NCBI GenBank assembly: GCA_028275005.1
Contig: JAQCNN010000181.1
Location: 1-10,424 of the forward strand
Reading direction: 5' to 3'
Source of the DNA: Salinirussus sp.
GTDB taxonomy: Archaea; Halobacteriota; Halobacteria; Halobacteriales; Haloarculaceae
DNA length: 10,424 nt
Position numbers and translations under genes: made by a program. Shown here one piece after another: positions 4,808 through 10,424 of this stretch. The notes under the pieces were generated by a model that worked only from the letters and a program-made list of their open reading frames with translations, was not told where the DNA came from and did no database searches. Position 1 is the stretch's first letter. Each line of letters starts with the position of its first letter.

Positions 4808-5626
4808 ATGGGCATCTTCGGCCGGTTTCTCACCGGGTTACGGCTCGCGAAGGGGAGCCTGGCGGTGCTGGTGGACCACCCGCGGCTGCTGCTCTTTCCG
4901 CTGGTCGGCGGCCTCGCCGGGGTCGTCTACCTCGGCACGCTGCTTGGCGGGACCTTCGGCCTCCTCGAACCCGAGCGCGACGCCGTCGTCTACGGCGTAC
5001 TCCTTCTGGTGTACGCGGGGTCGACGTTCGTCGCCTCCTTCTTCACCGCGGCACTGATGCACGCCACCCGGGGCACCTTTCGTGGGGAGTCACCGAGCGT
5101 CCGGCGCAGTCTCGGCGCGGCGTGGAGCAACGCCGGGACGCTACTCGTGTGGTCGCTCATCGCCGCGGTCGTCGGTGTCGTCATCAGGGCCGTCGAGGAG
5201 TCGAGCAGCATCGGCGGGAAGCTGGTGGCGCTGTTGTTCTCGGTGGCCTGGGCCGTGGTGACCTACTTCGTGGTCCCGGTGGTCGTCTTCGAGGACGTCT
5301 CGGTCCGAGGGGCCTTCTCCCGGAGCGGGAGCCTCGTCCGGTCGGTCTGGGGGGAGTCACTGGGTGCCGAGGCCGGCGTCAGTATCGTCTCCGTGCTCCT
5401 GACCGGGCTGGGCGTGCTCGTGGCGGTTTTGCTCTTTGCGGTGCTGCCGACCGACACGGCCGCCGGGCTGGCCGTCGCCGCGGCCGGCGGCGGAACGACC
5501 ATCCTGCTCGCGCTGCTGGTCGGCTACGCGCTGACCGGGGTCGCAAAGACCGCCCTCTACGTCTACGGCACCGACGGCGAGACGCCGCGATACTTCTCGG
5601 GGGTCGACTTCGGCAACGAGGGGTAG
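4808..5626 (+). CDS. Multi-pass membrane protein, DUF6159-like
   Basis: This 272-residue integral membrane protein has about six hydrophobic segments (roughly 26-50, 58-83, 108-128, 137-161, 190-212 and 216-247). The amphipathic N terminus, GIFGRFLTGLRLAKGSL at 2-18, leads into a DHPRLLLFPL turn before the first segment. A central cytoplasmic-looking loop, VPVVVFEDVSVRGAFSRS at 156-173, then VRSVWGESLGAE, resembles the most conserved part of the DUF6159 group. It is also reminiscent of YciC-like 'glycerophosphoryl-diester phosphodiesterase membrane domain' proteins. No catalytic motif is visible, so function is unknown. The ATG at 4808 is chosen over an upstream GTG at 4784 because a TATA-like element lies 27 nt before it. 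The gene converges tail-to-tail on the UbiA gene with a 25-nt gap. Assignment to DUF6159 is from memory of the pattern, not a search. Confidence 0.8.
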   Translation: MGIFGRFLTGLRLAKGSLAVLVDHPRLLLFPLVGGLAGVVYLGTLLGGTFGLLEPERDAVVYGVLLLVYAGSTFVASFFTAALMHATRGTFRGESPSVRRSLGAAWSNAGTLLVWSLIAAVVGVVIRAVEESSSIGGKLVALLFSVAWAVVTYFVVPVVVFEDVSVRGAFSRSGSLVRSVWGESLGAEAGVSIVSVLLTGLGVLVAVLLFAVLPTDTAAGLAVAAAGGGTTILLALLVGYALTGVAKTALYVYGTDGETPRYFSGVDFGNEG

Positions 5627-5628
5627 CA

Positions 5629-5642
5629 GGCGCCACGGCGCC
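5629..5642. terminator. Hairpin in the 25-nt gap between convergent genes
   Basis: GGCGC (5629-5633) pairs with GCGCC (5638-5642) over a 4-nt loop, filling most of the gap between the DUF6159-like and UbiA stop codons. It could mark termination for both strands, though there is no T-tract. Confidence 0.35.
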
Positions 5643-5651
5643 CGTCACCGG

Positions 5652-6503
5652 TCACGACAGCGGCTGGAACCAGATACCGGCCACCAGCACGGCAAGGAAG
5701 AGATACGACCCTCGGATCAGGAGCATCGTGGCCAGCTCCGGCCCGGCGCGGCGGGCCAGCAGGGCAACCACACCGAAGACTACCGCCGACAGCGCCGCCG
5801 ACGGCGGGACCCCGGGGAGCAGTGCCGCCAGCCCGACCACGCCGACCATCCCCGCGCTCATCAGCGCGTAGGCGGTCAGCCGGGCACGCTCGGGTCCGAC
5901 CGCCACCGCCACGGTTCGCTTGTCGATCGAGCGGTCGTAGTCGTAGTCCTGGGCGTCGTCTATCACCTTGATCCCGGCGAGGACGACGAGAAAGACCGCC
6001 GCGAGCGCGAGCACCGTCGCCGAGAGCGCCCGTGTCTGGACGTAGTGGCCGCCGAGCAGGGCAACCGAGACCCCCAGCGGGTAGCCGGCTGTCGCCCCGA
6101 CGGGGTTGGTGTCCAACTGGGGCGCGTGGTTGACGGCGATGAGCCAGCCCGGCAGCGTCAGCAGGGCCGCGGGGACGTCGACCAGCCAGCCGATGGCCAC
6201 CACACACCCAAAAAAGCAGGCCGACGCCCCGACGAGCGCCAGCTGACAGCCCCGTGCGGTCAGTGGGTGGTCGTCGTCCTCGAGCCGGATGTGAAAGTCG
6301 ACGTAGCCGTCGGTGACGTGGGCAACGTACAGGGCAAAGAAGGCCGCGGCCGCGTGTAGCGCCGCCAGCCGGACCGAGAACGGCCCGGCGAGCGCCGCCC
6401 CGAGCAGGGAACTGGCGATGACGGGGAGCATGAACACCGGGTGGACCTGCGAGACCAGCGCCCGTAGGGCCGCGACCGGGCCGGTCCCGTGGCGCGCGAA
6501 CAT
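5652..6503 (-). CDS. UbiA-family membrane prenyltransferase
   Basis: This 283-residue membrane protein has about eight to nine hydrophobic helices and both Asp-rich motifs of the UbiA superfamily. The first, VTDGYVDFHIRLEDDDHPLT, covers 63-82 with D65 and D69, then E75-D78. It departs from the usual NDxxDxxxD because the leading Asn is replaced (T64). The second is canonical: D182-x3-D186-x3-D190 in IDDAQDYDYDRSIDKRT. These Asp residues bind the Mg-diphosphate of the prenyl donor. NHAPQLDTNPVG (125-136) corresponds to the central loop. Archaeal members make ether lipids, quinones, haem side chains or C50 carotenoids. Nothing nearby identifies the acceptor, so I leave the substrate open. The start ATG at 6503 has an A/T patch (6527-6532) about 26 nt upstream, and GGAGG lies too close to act as a normal Shine-Dalgarno site. 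Confidence 0.87.
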   Translation of the reverse strand: MFARHGTGPVAALRALVSQVHPVFMLPVIASSLLGAALAGPFSVRLAALHAAAAFFALYVAHVTDGYVDFHIRLEDDDHPLTARGCQLALVGASACFFGCVVAIGWLVDVPAALLTLPGWLIAVNHAPQLDTNPVGATAGYPLGVSVALLGGHYVQTRALSATVLALAAVFLVVLAGIKVIDDAQDYDYDRSIDKRTVAVAVGPERARLTAYALMSAGMVGVVGLAALLPGVPPSAALSAVVFGVVALLARRAGPELATMLLIRGSYLFLAVLVAGIWFQPLS

Positions 6504-6526
6504 GTCCTCCCTTTGGTGAGGCCGGG

Positions 6527-6532
6527 GAAAAG
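6527..6532 (-). promoter_or_regulatory. Weak TATA-like element of the UbiA gene
   Basis: CTTTTC on the minus strand is centred about 26 nt upstream of the ATG at 6503. It is the only A/T-rich stretch there, but poor as a TATA box. Confidence 0.3.
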
Positions 6533-6558
6533 CAGGGGGGTCCAGTTACGGCGACACA

Positions 6559-6571
6559 CCCGCCTCGCGGG
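6559..6571 (-). terminator. Hairpin downstream of the aminotransferase
   Basis: CCCGC and GCGGG pair across a 3-nt loop about 45 nt past the aminotransferase stop and before the UbiA promoter. It is a possible terminator separating the two genes, with no T-tract. Confidence 0.3.
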
Positions 6572-6616
6572 CCGGCGGGGTCGGGGTGACTGCCCGCCGA
6601 GCGGGGACCGTCGCAG

Positions 6617-7747
6617 CTACCGTGTGGCCTCGGTTGCCGCCCGCATCCCCTCGATTGCCTCCTTTATCTCCGTCATGTCCGTCGCGTAGGAGATCCGGGC
6701 GTAGCCCTCCCCCGCGGCGCCAAAGGCTTTGCCGGGGACGACGACAACGCCCTGGTCGATGACCTCGTCGACCCACCCCTCGGGGACCTCGGGCATGGCG
6801 TAGAAGGCCCCCTTCGGCGTGGGGCAGTCGAGCCCCATGTCGGCGAGGCCGTCGACCAGGACGTCACGGCGGCGCTCGAAGGCGGCGCGCATCTCGTCGA
6901 CACCGTCCTGTGGCCCCGAGAGGGCGGCTTCAGCGGCGTACTGGGCGGGGGCGCTGGCACACGCCTGGGCGTACTGGTGGACCCGGAGCATCCGTTCGAC
7001 CCGGTCGGTACTGGCCGTAATCCAGCCCAGCCGCCAGCCGGTCATCGAGTAGCTCTTCGAACAGGCGTGGACGACCGCGACGTTGTCGCGCTCGGTGAAC
7101 TCGGCGGGCGAGCGGTGTTCGCCCTCGAAGACCTGGTGTTCGTAGACCTCGTCGGAGACACAGAGCACGTCGTGTTCGTCGGCGATACGGGCAAAGGCCC
7201 GCATATCCGCGGGTGACTGGACCGCGCCCGTCGGGTTCGCGGGGCTGTTGACGATGAAGAGGGCGGTGTCCTCGGTGATGGCCTCCTCGACGGCAGCCGG
7301 GGAGAGGGTGAGGTCCGCCCGGAGCGGGACGGGGACCGGTTCGCCGCCGGCGAGGTGGGTCAGCGCCTCGTATGAGACGAAGCCGGGGTCGGGGATCACG
7401 ACCTCCTGGCCCTCGTCGACGTGGGCCTCGATGGCGATGTGTAGCGCCTCCGACCCGCCGGCGGTGGCGATCACGTCCTCGGGGTCGACGTCGAGCCCGT
7501 TGTCCCGGCGGTGTTTCGCGGCGATCGCCTCCCGGAGTTCGAGCGTGCCCTTGTTCGACGTGTAGGCGTCGGCCTTGCCGGCCTCGATGGCCTCGACCGC
7601 CGCCTGCCGGGCGTGGTCGGGCGTCGGAAAGTCCGGCTGGCCGAGCCCGAGGTTGATCGCGTCCTCGCCGGCGGCCTCGAACACCTCGCGGATGCCGCTG
7701 ATCGAGACCCGCTCGACGCGCTCGGAGAAGCCTGCGGCGTCTGTCAT
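6617..7747 (-). CDS. PLP-dependent class I/II aminotransferase (aspartate aminotransferase-like)
   Basis: This 376-residue cytosolic fold-type I enzyme transfers an amino group between an amino acid and a 2-oxo acid. The N-terminal LGLGQPDFPTP (33-43) is the usual substrate-loop motif. Other conserved elements are the Gly-Gly phosphate-binding turn TAGGSEA (95-101), NPTG with Asn171, SDEVYEH with Asp199 (pairs with the PLP ring nitrogen) and Tyr202, the Schiff-base Lys231 in SKSYSMTGWRLGW with Arg239 for phosphate, and Arg351 in ARISYA, expected to bind the substrate carboxylate. All key residues are present and the length is normal. The exact substrate cannot be told; aspartate, tyrosine or alanine-type activity are all possible. 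The ATG at 7747 is preferred over an upstream in-frame GTG at 7798 because a TATA-like element (7772-7777) and a palindrome sit directly before it. It is divergent from the lipoprotein gene. Confidence 0.92.
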   Translation of the reverse strand: MTDAAGFSERVERVSISGIREVFEAAGEDAINLGLGQPDFPTPDHARQAAVEAIEAGKADAYTSNKGTLELREAIAAKHRRDNGLDVDPEDVIATAGGSEALHIAIEAHVDEGQEVVIPDPGFVSYEALTHLAGGEPVPVPLRADLTLSPAAVEEAITEDTALFIVNSPANPTGAVQSPADMRAFARIADEHDVLCVSDEVYEHQVFEGEHRSPAEFTERDNVAVVHACSKSYSMTGWRLGWITASTDRVERMLRVHQYAQACASAPAQYAAEAALSGPQDGVDEMRAAFERRRDVLVDGLADMGLDCPTPKGAFYAMPEVPEGWVDEVIDQGVVVVPGKAFGAAGEGYARISYATDMTEIKEAIEGMRAATEATR

Positions 7748-7748
7748 A

Positions 7749-7761
7749 CCCCGGATCGGGG
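7749..7761. promoter_or_regulatory. Palindrome abutting the aminotransferase start codon
   Basis: CCCCG-N3-CGGGG ends one base (T) before the ATG at 7747 on the minus strand, the same position as the dph6, Cys-rich and PhzF-like palindromes but with a 3-bp centre. Confidence 0.45.
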
Positions 7762-7771
7762 CCTGCGTGCC

Positions 7772-7777
7772 GATAAC
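7772..7777 (-). promoter_or_regulatory. TATA-like element of the aminotransferase gene
   Basis: GTTATC on the minus strand is centred about 27 nt upstream of the ATG at 7747. Confidence 0.45.
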
Positions 7778-7799
7778 TGTTGCTGGTCCGGGTGACACC

Positions 7800-7811
7800 C
7801 TTACCGGTAAG
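7800..7811. promoter_or_regulatory. Perfect 12-bp palindrome between divergent promoters
   Basis: CTTACCGGTAAG is fully self-complementary and lies between the aminotransferase TATA element (7772-7777) and the lipoprotein TATA box (7854-7859). It has no spacer and lower G+C than its surroundings, which fits a dimeric regulator site. The regulator is unknown. Confidence 0.5.
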
Positions 7812-7853
7812 AACCTGTCGAGGAGTTGCCGGACGGGAAACCCTGCACGGGGG

Positions 7854-7859
7854 TATATA
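7854..7859 (+). promoter_or_regulatory. TATA box of the lipoprotein hydrolase gene
   Basis: TATATA lies 25-30 nt upstream of the ATG at 7884, one of the clearest TATA boxes in the window. Confidence 0.65.
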
Positions 7860-7883
7860 CGCGAGGTGTGTCCATCCTGGCGT

Positions 7884-9314
7884 ATGCGACGGGTCGACCG
7901 GCGGGCACTGCTGACGGCGGCCGCGGCAGGGATGGCGGCGCTGACCGGCTGTCAGTCGGCCGGCGAGACACCCACAGATGGCGCCACGAGCCCGGCTGGG
8001 ACCGACAGTTCGGAGGGCTCGGAGACGGCAACGCCACCCACGGACACCCCCTCGGAGTGGTCGCCCGAGGACGCCGAACTCGAGGACCGGGCCCGGGCGT
8101 TTCTGGGGCTGCTCCAGGAGGGGGCGTTCGAGACAGCTCACGGGCGGTTTACCCCCGGAGCGGCCGAACAGATCTCCGTCGAGCGACTGGAGCGAACGTG
8201 GGGCGGGATCACCGACGAGTTTGGCGGCTATCTCGGCGTCTCGGGGCTCGAACACGGCGAGCGCAACGGGAACCGCGTCGTCGCGGGGACCGCCCGGTTC
8301 GAGCGCGGGCAACTCCGGGCTATCCTCTCCTTTGCGGAGGCGGGGGTCGCCGGGTTCAGGCTCGTCCCCGGCGGCGGCCAGTGGTCACCGGCCGGCTACG
8401 TCGACCAGTCGGCCTTCACCGAGCGGGCGCTGTCGCTGTCGACCCCGGTCGACTGCTCGCTGGGTGCGACGCTCACCCTGCCGGTGGGAGACAGTGCGGT
8501 GCCCGGCGTGGTCCTCGTCCACGGGTCCGGGCCGAACGACCGCGACGAGACCGCCGGCCCGACGAAGCTGTTCAAGGACCTCGCCTGGGGGCTGGCCTCC
8601 CGCGGGGTAGCCTGCCTGCGCTACGACAAGCGGACCGCGGCCTGTGATATCGACCTGGCCGACGCCACCATCGACGAGGTGGTGACCGACGACGCACTGA
8701 CGGCGGTGGAGCGACTCGGAGAGGTCGACCGCGTCCCCGACGACAGTGTGGTGGTTGTCGGTCACAGTATCGGCGGGACACTGGCCCCGCGGGTCGCCAC
8801 CCGTGCCGGGGACCTCGCGGGCGTGGTCATGCTTGCCGCACTCGCCCGGCCCGTGACCGACGCCCTGCTCCAGCAGAACCGCTATCTCGCCGAGCGCGAC
8901 GGGACCGTCACCGACGCCGAACAGGACCAACTCGACAGGGTCGAGCGCTTAGTCGAGCAGATCCGGACCGGGGATATCCCCGACGACGAGGTTGCCTACC
9001 TCGGCGGCGACGAGTACTGGCGAACCCTCCGGGAGTACGACCCTGTCGCTACCGCACAGGGGCTGTCGCTGCCACGGCTGGTGTTGCAGGGCGAGCGGGA
9101 CTACCAGGTCACCCCAGAGGGGGATTTCGCCCGGTGGCAGGCGGCGCTGGGCGGCCAGGCGTCGGTCACCCTCCGGCGGTACGACCGCCTGAACCACCTG
9201 TTCATGCCCGGCGAGGGGCAGCCAGGCCCGGCGGAGTATCTCCAGCCGAACAACGCCCCCGAGCGGGTCGTCGAGGACATCGCGGCCTTCGTGACCGAAC
9301 AGACACAGGCGTAG
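7884..9314 (+). CDS. Tat-exported lipoprotein with DUF3887-like and alpha/beta-hydrolase domains
   Basis: This 476-residue exported enzyme begins with a twin-arginine signal (DRRALL at 5-10, hydrophobic to 20) ending in the lipobox LTGC. Cys23 would be lipidated and anchor it outside the cell. A Ser/Thr/Asp-rich linker spans about 24-60. Residues about 62-160 resemble the small DUF3887 domain (ARAFLGLLQEGAFETAHGRF). From about 180 an alpha/beta-hydrolase follows, with oxyanion region VHGSGPNDRDE (212-222), nucleophile Ser295 in GHSIGG, acid Asp406 in GERDYQV and His438 in LNHLF. This is the order expected for a dienelactone-hydrolase or acyl-peptidase-like esterase, and all triad residues are present. 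The substrate is unknown. The ATG at 7884 is fixed by both the TATA box and the signal peptide; the open frame extends far upstream but is antisense to the aminotransferase there. The DUF3887 call is from memory of the pattern. Confidence 0.88.
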   Translation: MRRVDRRALLTAAAAGMAALTGCQSAGETPTDGATSPAGTDSSEGSETATPPTDTPSEWSPEDAELEDRARAFLGLLQEGAFETAHGRFTPGAAEQISVERLERTWGGITDEFGGYLGVSGLEHGERNGNRVVAGTARFERGQLRAILSFAEAGVAGFRLVPGGGQWSPAGYVDQSAFTERALSLSTPVDCSLGATLTLPVGDSAVPGVVLVHGSGPNDRDETAGPTKLFKDLAWGLASRGVACLRYDKRTAACDIDLADATIDEVVTDDALTAVERLGEVDRVPDDSVVVVGHSIGGTLAPRVATRAGDLAGVVMLAALARPVTDALLQQNRYLAERDGTVTDAEQDQLDRVERLVEQIRTGDIPDDEVAYLGGDEYWRTLREYDPVATAQGLSLPRLVLQGERDYQVTPEGDFARWQAALGGQASVTLRRYDRLNHLFMPGEGQPGPAEYLQPNNAPERVVEDIAAFVTEQTQA

Positions 9315-9351
9315 CCGCGGTCGCCGTCGGAGGGCGGTTCGTCGCGCGGCC

Positions 9352-9366
9352 CCGGCCTGTCGCCGG
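9352..9366 (+). terminator. Hairpin downstream of the lipoprotein gene
   Basis: CCGGC (9352-9356) pairs with GCCGG (9362-9366) over a 5-nt loop in the 90-nt gap before the PhzF-like gene. No T-tract follows, so it is a tentative terminator. Confidence 0.25.
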
Positions 9367-9373
9367 CCCCCCA

Positions 9374-9382
9374 CTTTGATAC
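9374..9382 (+). promoter_or_regulatory. TATA-like element of the PhzF-like gene
   Basis: CTTTGATAC is centred 27 nt upstream of the ATG at 9405 and is the only A/T-rich stretch in the gap. Confidence 0.5.
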
Positions 9383-9403
9383 CCCGACAGCCCGACCGTC
9401 GGG
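9383..9403. promoter_or_regulatory. Palindrome abutting the PhzF-like start, with an extra half-site
   Basis: CCCGAC-N-GTCGGG (9391-9403) ends one base (T) before the ATG at 9405. A further direct copy of the half-site CCCGAC lies at 9383-9388. Together they fill the space between the TATA element and the start codon, so a bound protein would occlude RNA polymerase. The function is inferred. Confidence 0.5.
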
Positions 9404-9404
9404 T

Positions 9405-10250
9405 ATGGACCTACTCGTCGTCGACGTCTTCGCGACGGAGCCGATGGCCGGCCGGCCCGTCGCCGTCTTTCCGGACGCCGACCTGACCGACGGCCAGTAC
9501 CGGGCGGTCGTCGAGGAACTCGGGGCCGCGGGGGCGCTCGCGGCCGAGCCCGACGGGCTGTACGGGGTCGGCGCCCGGGCGGATGTGGCGCTGGCTATCG
9601 CCGGCGGGGCGCTGGTCGAACGGGGCCGCGAACCCGGGTCGGAGACCCTCCAGGGTCACCGCGAACTGGCCGTCGAGACCGTGGCCGACGGGACCGTCAC
9701 GGTCGCGTTACCGGCCGCCGACTCCCGGCCGGTCGCGGTCGCCGAGAGCGAGGTGGCAGACGCGTTAGGCGTCGACCCCGCCGCGCTCGCGGACGTCGGC
9801 GCAGACCTGCCGCTGGCCCGTGTCTCGGCCGGCGCGGGCTACCTGGCGGTCCCGGTCAACTTCATGGAACATCTCGGTCGTGTCGACCCCAACCGGGAGT
9901 GGGTCGCGGGTATCCTCGACGAGGCCGACGCCGAGGCGCTGTACGCCTTCAGCTTCGACACGCTTGCCGCCGAGGTCGACTGGCACGCCCGCGTCCTCAC
10001 CCGCGAGGGCGAGGTGGCGGCGAGCGCCCGCGCAACGGCCGCCACGGCGCGATACGTCCTCCAGCAGGGGGCCCTTGACGCCGACCGGGACACACTCGTC
10101 GCCGCGTCGGGCAACTTTATCGACCGGCCCTCGCGCGTGCAGGTCGACCTGGCCGGCGCCGACCCCGAGGTCACGGGGACGTCACTGACAGTCTTCGACG
10201 GGACAGTCGCCGTCCCCGAACCCGACGAGGACGACATCATAGAGGTGTAA
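9405..10250 (+). CDS. PhzF-fold protein lacking the usual catalytic motifs
   Basis: This 281-residue protein has the two-lobed PhzF/diaminopimelate-epimerase-like outline. The N-terminal VDVFATEPMAGRPVAVFPDADL (6-27) is a clear family start, and the C-terminal GNFIDRPSRVQVDL (236-249) matches the family's late GRPS strand. In between, the active site is missing. By my hand alignment the catalytic Glu (E45 of Pseudomonas PhzF, in the SE[ST] motif) falls on Gly43 within ELGAAGALAAE. The expected GH motif is absent, with no His before residue 85. The EDxATGSA loop is replaced by VAASARATAATA (204-215). The reading frame is intact, with strong codon bias, a TATA-like element and a start-adjacent palindrome, so it is an expressed gene rather than a pseudogene. 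PhzF members isomerise dihydroxyanthranilate or act on unknown substrates. This one is probably non-catalytic or uses different chemistry. Confidence 0.78.
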   Translation: MDLLVVDVFATEPMAGRPVAVFPDADLTDGQYRAVVEELGAAGALAAEPDGLYGVGARADVALAIAGGALVERGREPGSETLQGHRELAVETVADGTVTVALPAADSRPVAVAESEVADALGVDPAALADVGADLPLARVSAGAGYLAVPVNFMEHLGRVDPNREWVAGILDEADAEALYAFSFDTLAAEVDWHARVLTREGEVAASARATAATARYVLQQGALDADRDTLVAASGNFIDRPSRVQVDLAGADPEVTGTSLTVFDGTVAVPEPDEDDIIEV

Positions 10251-10271
10251 GGGGGCGCCACCCCCGCCCCC
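10251..10271 (+). terminator. Strong hairpin directly after the PhzF-like stop codon
   Basis: GGGGGCG (10251-10257) pairs with CGCCCCC (10265-10271) across a 7-nt loop, beginning on the base after the TAA. It is the most stable-looking hairpin in the window. There is no T-tract, so a role as terminator or mRNA 3' stabiliser is inferred. Confidence 0.4.
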
Positions 10272-10424
10272 ACCTGGCCGGGCCGGTCGGAGCGGGCGGT
10301 CAGCCCGGGCGGCAGCCGGGACCCGCCGGTCGGGAACTCCCTGAGCCCGGCGGCGAAGAGCCACCAGTCGACGGCCCACGGGAGCGCCGGCCAGTACTGC
10401 TGTCAGCCACCCGATAGGCGACGG
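10272..10424. other. Right-edge region with coding-like periodicity but no complete gene
   Basis: No start-to-stop gene can be supported here. Every third base (positions congruent with 10400) is G or C without exception from 10253 to 10400, a coding-like pattern. It is in phase with the PhzF-like frame after its stop, or equally with a minus-strand frame reading a Trp-rich peptide (WPALPWAVDWWLFAAG) just below a TGA at 10403-10405. The minus-strand frame has no acceptable end, because it runs into the antisense of the PhzF-like gene. Confidence 0.3.

Noticed and set aside
5563..6207. Minus-strand open frame overlapping the UbiA gene in another frame
   Set aside because: It is Arg/Gly-rich out-of-frame translation. 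The UbiA frame carries both catalytic motifs.
7575..7883. N-terminal extension of the lipoprotein open frame
   Set aside because: The extension is antisense to the aminotransferase. The TATA box at 7854-7859 and the Tat signal fix the start at 7884.
6930..8312. Minus-strand 460-codon open frame across the aminotransferase and lipoprotein genes
   Set aside because: It is Arg/Gly/Pro-rich shadow translation overlapping two well-supported genes and their divergent promoters.
1..10424. CRISPR arrays, tRNA/rRNA genes, insertion sequences, attachment sites
   Set aside because: I saw no regularly spaced repeats, no cloverleaf-like sequence, no transposase motifs and no long terminal inverted or direct repeats on either strand.

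Overview
The window is chromosomal DNA from a halophilic archaeon (Halobacteria). The evidence is high G+C with almost exclusive G/C at third codon positions, very acidic proteins rich in Asp and Glu, TATA elements about 26-27 nt upstream of start codons (leaderless transcripts), a Tat-type lipoprotein signal, and several typically haloarchaeal small zinc proteins. I see no tRNA, rRNA, CRISPR array, transposase or other mobile element. It reads as an ordinary core or housekeeping segment rather than a genomic island.

Layout from left to right. A PadR-like winged-helix regulator (+) lies at the left edge and may begin outside the window. A 59-aa zinc-ribbon protein (-) is divergent from a NikR-type nickel-responsive regulator (+). 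NikR converges on diphthine--ammonia ligase (-), the last enzyme of diphthamide synthesis on elongation factor 2. Upstream of the ligase, on the same strand, is a 50-aa six-cysteine protein (-). A 325-bp intergenic region then carries tandem promoter-like elements for a 296-aa coiled-coil protein (+). Next come an SppA-type S49 membrane protease (+) and a six-segment membrane protein resembling DUF6159 (+). The latter converges on a UbiA-family prenyltransferase (-), which is followed by a fold-type I PLP aminotransferase (-). The aminotransferase is divergent from a Tat lipoprotein with a DUF3887-like region and an alpha/beta-hydrolase domain (+). The last gene is a PhzF-fold protein (+) that has lost the family's catalytic motifs.

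Most genes look like single transcription units, each with its own TATA-like element, so no multi-gene pathway is evident. Loose themes are metal handling (NikR and two small Cys-rich proteins) and membrane or envelope functions (SppA, the DUF6159-like protein, UbiA, the lipoprotein hydrolase).

The most unusual signal is regulatory. Four unrelated genes (the 50-aa Cys-rich protein, diphthine--ammonia ligase, the aminotransferase and the PhzF-like protein) each carry an 11-13-bp near-perfect palindrome that ends exactly one T before the ATG. Other points of interest are the long, operator-rich leader of the coiled-coil gene, a perfect 12-bp palindrome between the aminotransferase and the lipoprotein, the catalytically degenerate PhzF homologue, and coding-like periodicity that continues beyond the last stop codon.
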